This document shows positions 13,320 to 15,018 of a stretch of 15,018 bases of DNA, piece by piece. This DNA comes from JACKLD01 sp049297695 (lineage in GTDB: Bacteria > Pseudomonadota > Alphaproteobacteria > UBA2136 > UBA6156), in contig JBAQUT010000006.1 of the NCBI GenBank assembly GCA_049297695.1, positions 1 to 15,018 on the forward strand, in the 5' to 3' direction. The notes under the pieces are model-generated. The model ran no database searches. It was not told the origin of the DNA and saw only the letters and a program-made list of their open reading frames with translations. The translations under genes and the position numbers were made by a program. Each line of letters starts with the position of its first letter. Positions within the stretch are counted from its first letter, which is position 1.

Positions 13320-14981
13320 ATGGCCCTAGATTACATCCAAATCGCCGAAGCCGTATCCCGTGAAAAGGATATCGATAAAACCCTCGTGCTGGAGGCTATG
13401 GAACAAGCCATCCAAACCGCAGCCCGCAAAAAATTGTCCAACGAGCTGCGCCTGCAACCTTACGAATTGACCGTGAAAGCCACCATTGACCCCGTGAGCG
13501 GCGACGTGAGCCTGAAGCGTTTGGTGCAAGTGGTGAAAATGGTGATGGAACCCATGAGCATTGAAGAAGCCCGCGCCGCCCAGCGCGAAGGCCGCGAGCC
13601 CGAAATGCGCCCCAGCTGCGATAAAAAAGGCTACCCGCTCAAAAGCAACGCCAACCAAATCCTTCTGGCCGAAGCCCTGAAAAGCAACCCCAACGCCAAA
13701 GAAGGCGATATGATTGCCGATGACTTGCCCATGATTTACTTCGATGGCCGCGTGGCCGCCCAAGCCGCCAAGCAGGTCATCATCCAAAAAATGAAAGATG
13801 TCGACCGCGCCCGCGAGCAAGAACAGTTCAAAGACCAAGTGGGCACCATCGTGCAAGGTATCGTGAAGCGCGCCGACCACAACGGCGCCTTGCTGGATTT
13901 GGGCAAAGCCGAAGCCTGGTTGCCCAAAGAAGAAACCATCCAAAAAGAAATGTTCAAAACCAACGACCGCGTGCGCGCTTACATCTACAAAGTGGCACCC
14001 CAGTTCCGTGGCCCGCAAATCTTCGTGTCCCGCACCCACCCTCAGTTCTTGGTGGAACTGTTCCGCGAGCAAGTGCCTGAAATCGCCAACGGCACCATTG
14101 AGGTTATGGGCGCCGCCCGCGACCCCGGTTTCCGCGCCAAAATCGCCGTAAAAAGCTACGACCGCAACCTCGACCCTGTAGGCGCCTGCGTGGGTATCCG
14201 CGGCGTGCGCGTGCAAGCCATTACCACCGAGTTGCAAGGCGAACGCGTGGACATCATCGAATGGTCGCCCAACGCCGCAGAGTTCTTGGTGAAAGCCATG
14301 AAACCCGCCGTGGTCACCAAAGTGGTGCTGGACGAAGATGACAACCGTATTGAAGTTGTGGTGCCGGAAGATAACCTCTCCCTCGCCATCGGCCGCCGTG
14401 GCCAAAACGTCCGCCTTGCCAGCATCCTTACGGGCTGGGACATCGACGTGATGACCGAAGCGGAAGAATCCGAGCGCCGCACGCAAGAGTACAACGTGTT
14501 GAGCCAAAACCTCATCACCAACCTGGATGTGGATGACGTGCTGGCCCGCCTGCTCATCGCCGAAGGCTTCCGCAGCATCGACGATATTTTGAAGGTAACC
14601 CCCGAAGAAATCGGCGCCATCCAAGGCCTCAACAACGAGGTTGCGGCTGAGATTCAAGCCCGTGCCCAAAACGCCCTGAAGGCGGCTGCGGAACGCTTGG
14701 AAAAACTGGGCGTAACCGAAGAGCTGAAAACCCTCCCTGGCATGACCGCCGACTTGGTGGTGGCGTTGGGTGAAAAGGGTATCAAAACCCGCGATGACTT
14801 GGCCGACTTGGCTGGCGACGAACTGCTGGAAACCATCCCCGCAGGGCTGTTGAACGAGAAGCAAGCCAACAAGCTGATCATGGCCGCCCGCGCCCACTGG
14901 TTCGCCGAGGAAGAAGCCGACGACGAAGAGGCGGATACAGCCACTCCCGCCGCCGAAAAACCTGCTCAGCCCACCGCCTAA
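13320..14981 (+). CDS. nusA: Transcription termination/antitermination factor NusA
   Basis: NusA binds RNA polymerase and nascent RNA, controlling pausing, termination and antitermination. The 553-residue protein has an N-terminal polymerase-binding domain (1 to about 165), an S1 domain (about 172-240), two KH domains with VGIRGVRVQAI (291-301) and LAIGRRGQNVRLA (355-367), two helix-hairpin-helix acidic repeats (about 400-530) and an acidic Glu/Asp/Ala-rich tail. AAAGGAGAG a few bases before the ATG gives a strong ribosome binding site. Within the N-terminal domain, residues about 86-122 appear to be extra compared with the family, lying between IEEAR and NPNAKEGD. The gene ends 21 bases before a strong hairpin at the window edge. 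Confidence 0.97.
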   Translation: MALDYIQIAEAVSREKDIDKTLVLEAMEQAIQTAARKKLSNELRLQPYELTVKATIDPVSGDVSLKRLVQVVKMVMEPMSIEEARAAQREGREPEMRPSCDKKGYPLKSNANQILLAEALKSNPNAKEGDMIADDLPMIYFDGRVAAQAAKQVIIQKMKDVDRAREQEQFKDQVGTIVQGIVKRADHNGALLDLGKAEAWLPKEETIQKEMFKTNDRVRAYIYKVAPQFRGPQIFVSRTHPQFLVELFREQVPEIANGTIEVMGAARDPGFRAKIAVKSYDRNLDPVGACVGIRGVRVQAITTELQGERVDIIEWSPNAAEFLVKAMKPAVVTKVVLDEDDNRIEVVVPEDNLSLAIGRRGQNVRLASILTGWDIDVMTEAEESERRTQEYNVLSQNLITNLDVDDVLARLLIAEGFRSIDDILKVTPEEIGAIQGLNNEVAAEIQARAQNALKAAAERLEKLGVTEELKTLPGMTADLVVALGEKGIKTRDDLADLAGDELLETIPAGLLNEKQANKLIMAARAHWFAEEEADDEEADTATPAAEKPAQPTA

Positions 14982-14996
14982 GCAGCCTCACGGCAT

Positions 14997-15018
14997 CAAA
15001 AAGCCCCCACACGGGGGC
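14997..15018 (+). terminator. Probable terminator hairpin after nusA (cut by window end)
   Basis: gccccc (15003-15008) and gggggc (15013-15018) form a perfect 6-bp GC stem with loop acac, preceded by an A-run. The following bases lie outside the window, so the expected T-run cannot be seen. Confidence 0.6.

Overview
The window looks like chromosomal DNA of an alphaproteobacterium of moderately high GC content. The main evidence is gene content: ybeY, corC, lnt, a PraR/PhrR-type XRE regulator, metK, trmB, rimP and nusA lie together, which I recall as a conserved alphaproteobacterial neighbourhood. Genus cannot be told from this sequence. Coding regions favour C-ending codons but A-ending Lys, Glu and Gln codons (AAA, GAA, CAA), giving C-rich sense strands.

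Layout: (1) Positions 1-255 are non-coding and hold a palindromic repeat. (2) 256-3775, + strand: sdhA, sdhB and a coupled 166-residue protein of unknown function. SdhB is unusual. It carries about 93 residues of Lys/Ala/Pro-rich sequence in front, and it has an extra cysteine that predicts a second [4Fe-4S] cluster in place of the usual [3Fe-4S]. No membrane-anchor gene is adjacent. (3) 3846-5273, + strand: rpoN (sigma-54), away from its usual neighbours, with a -24/-12-like sequence touching its start codon. (4) 5274-5497: a large composite palindromic repeat. (5) 5498-7088, - strand: a poorly supported hypothetical gene, an endonuclease/exonuclease/phosphatase-family enzyme and the XRE regulator. 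(6) 7284-10098, - strand: lnt, corC and ybeY, with overlapping start and stop codons. (7) 10162-14981, + strand: metK, trmB, rimP, nusA, with further repeat copies between metK and trmB and between trmB and rimP.

The genes serve respiration (SdhAB), global transcription (RpoN, NusA), ribosome and tRNA maturation (YbeY, RimP, TrmB), lipoprotein acylation (Lnt) and S-adenosylmethionine supply (MetK). The ybeY-corC-lnt-xre block is flipped relative to metK-trmB-rimP-nusA, as a single inversion would produce.

The most interesting points are the SdhB architecture, a four-copy repeat family with base-paired covariation, a promoter plus intrinsic terminator in the leader of rimP-nusA (a candidate attenuator), alternative hairpins between rimP and nusA, and an apparent insertion in the NusA N-terminal domain. 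I found no CRISPR array, transposase, rRNA or tRNA gene, and no clear new defence or mobile system.
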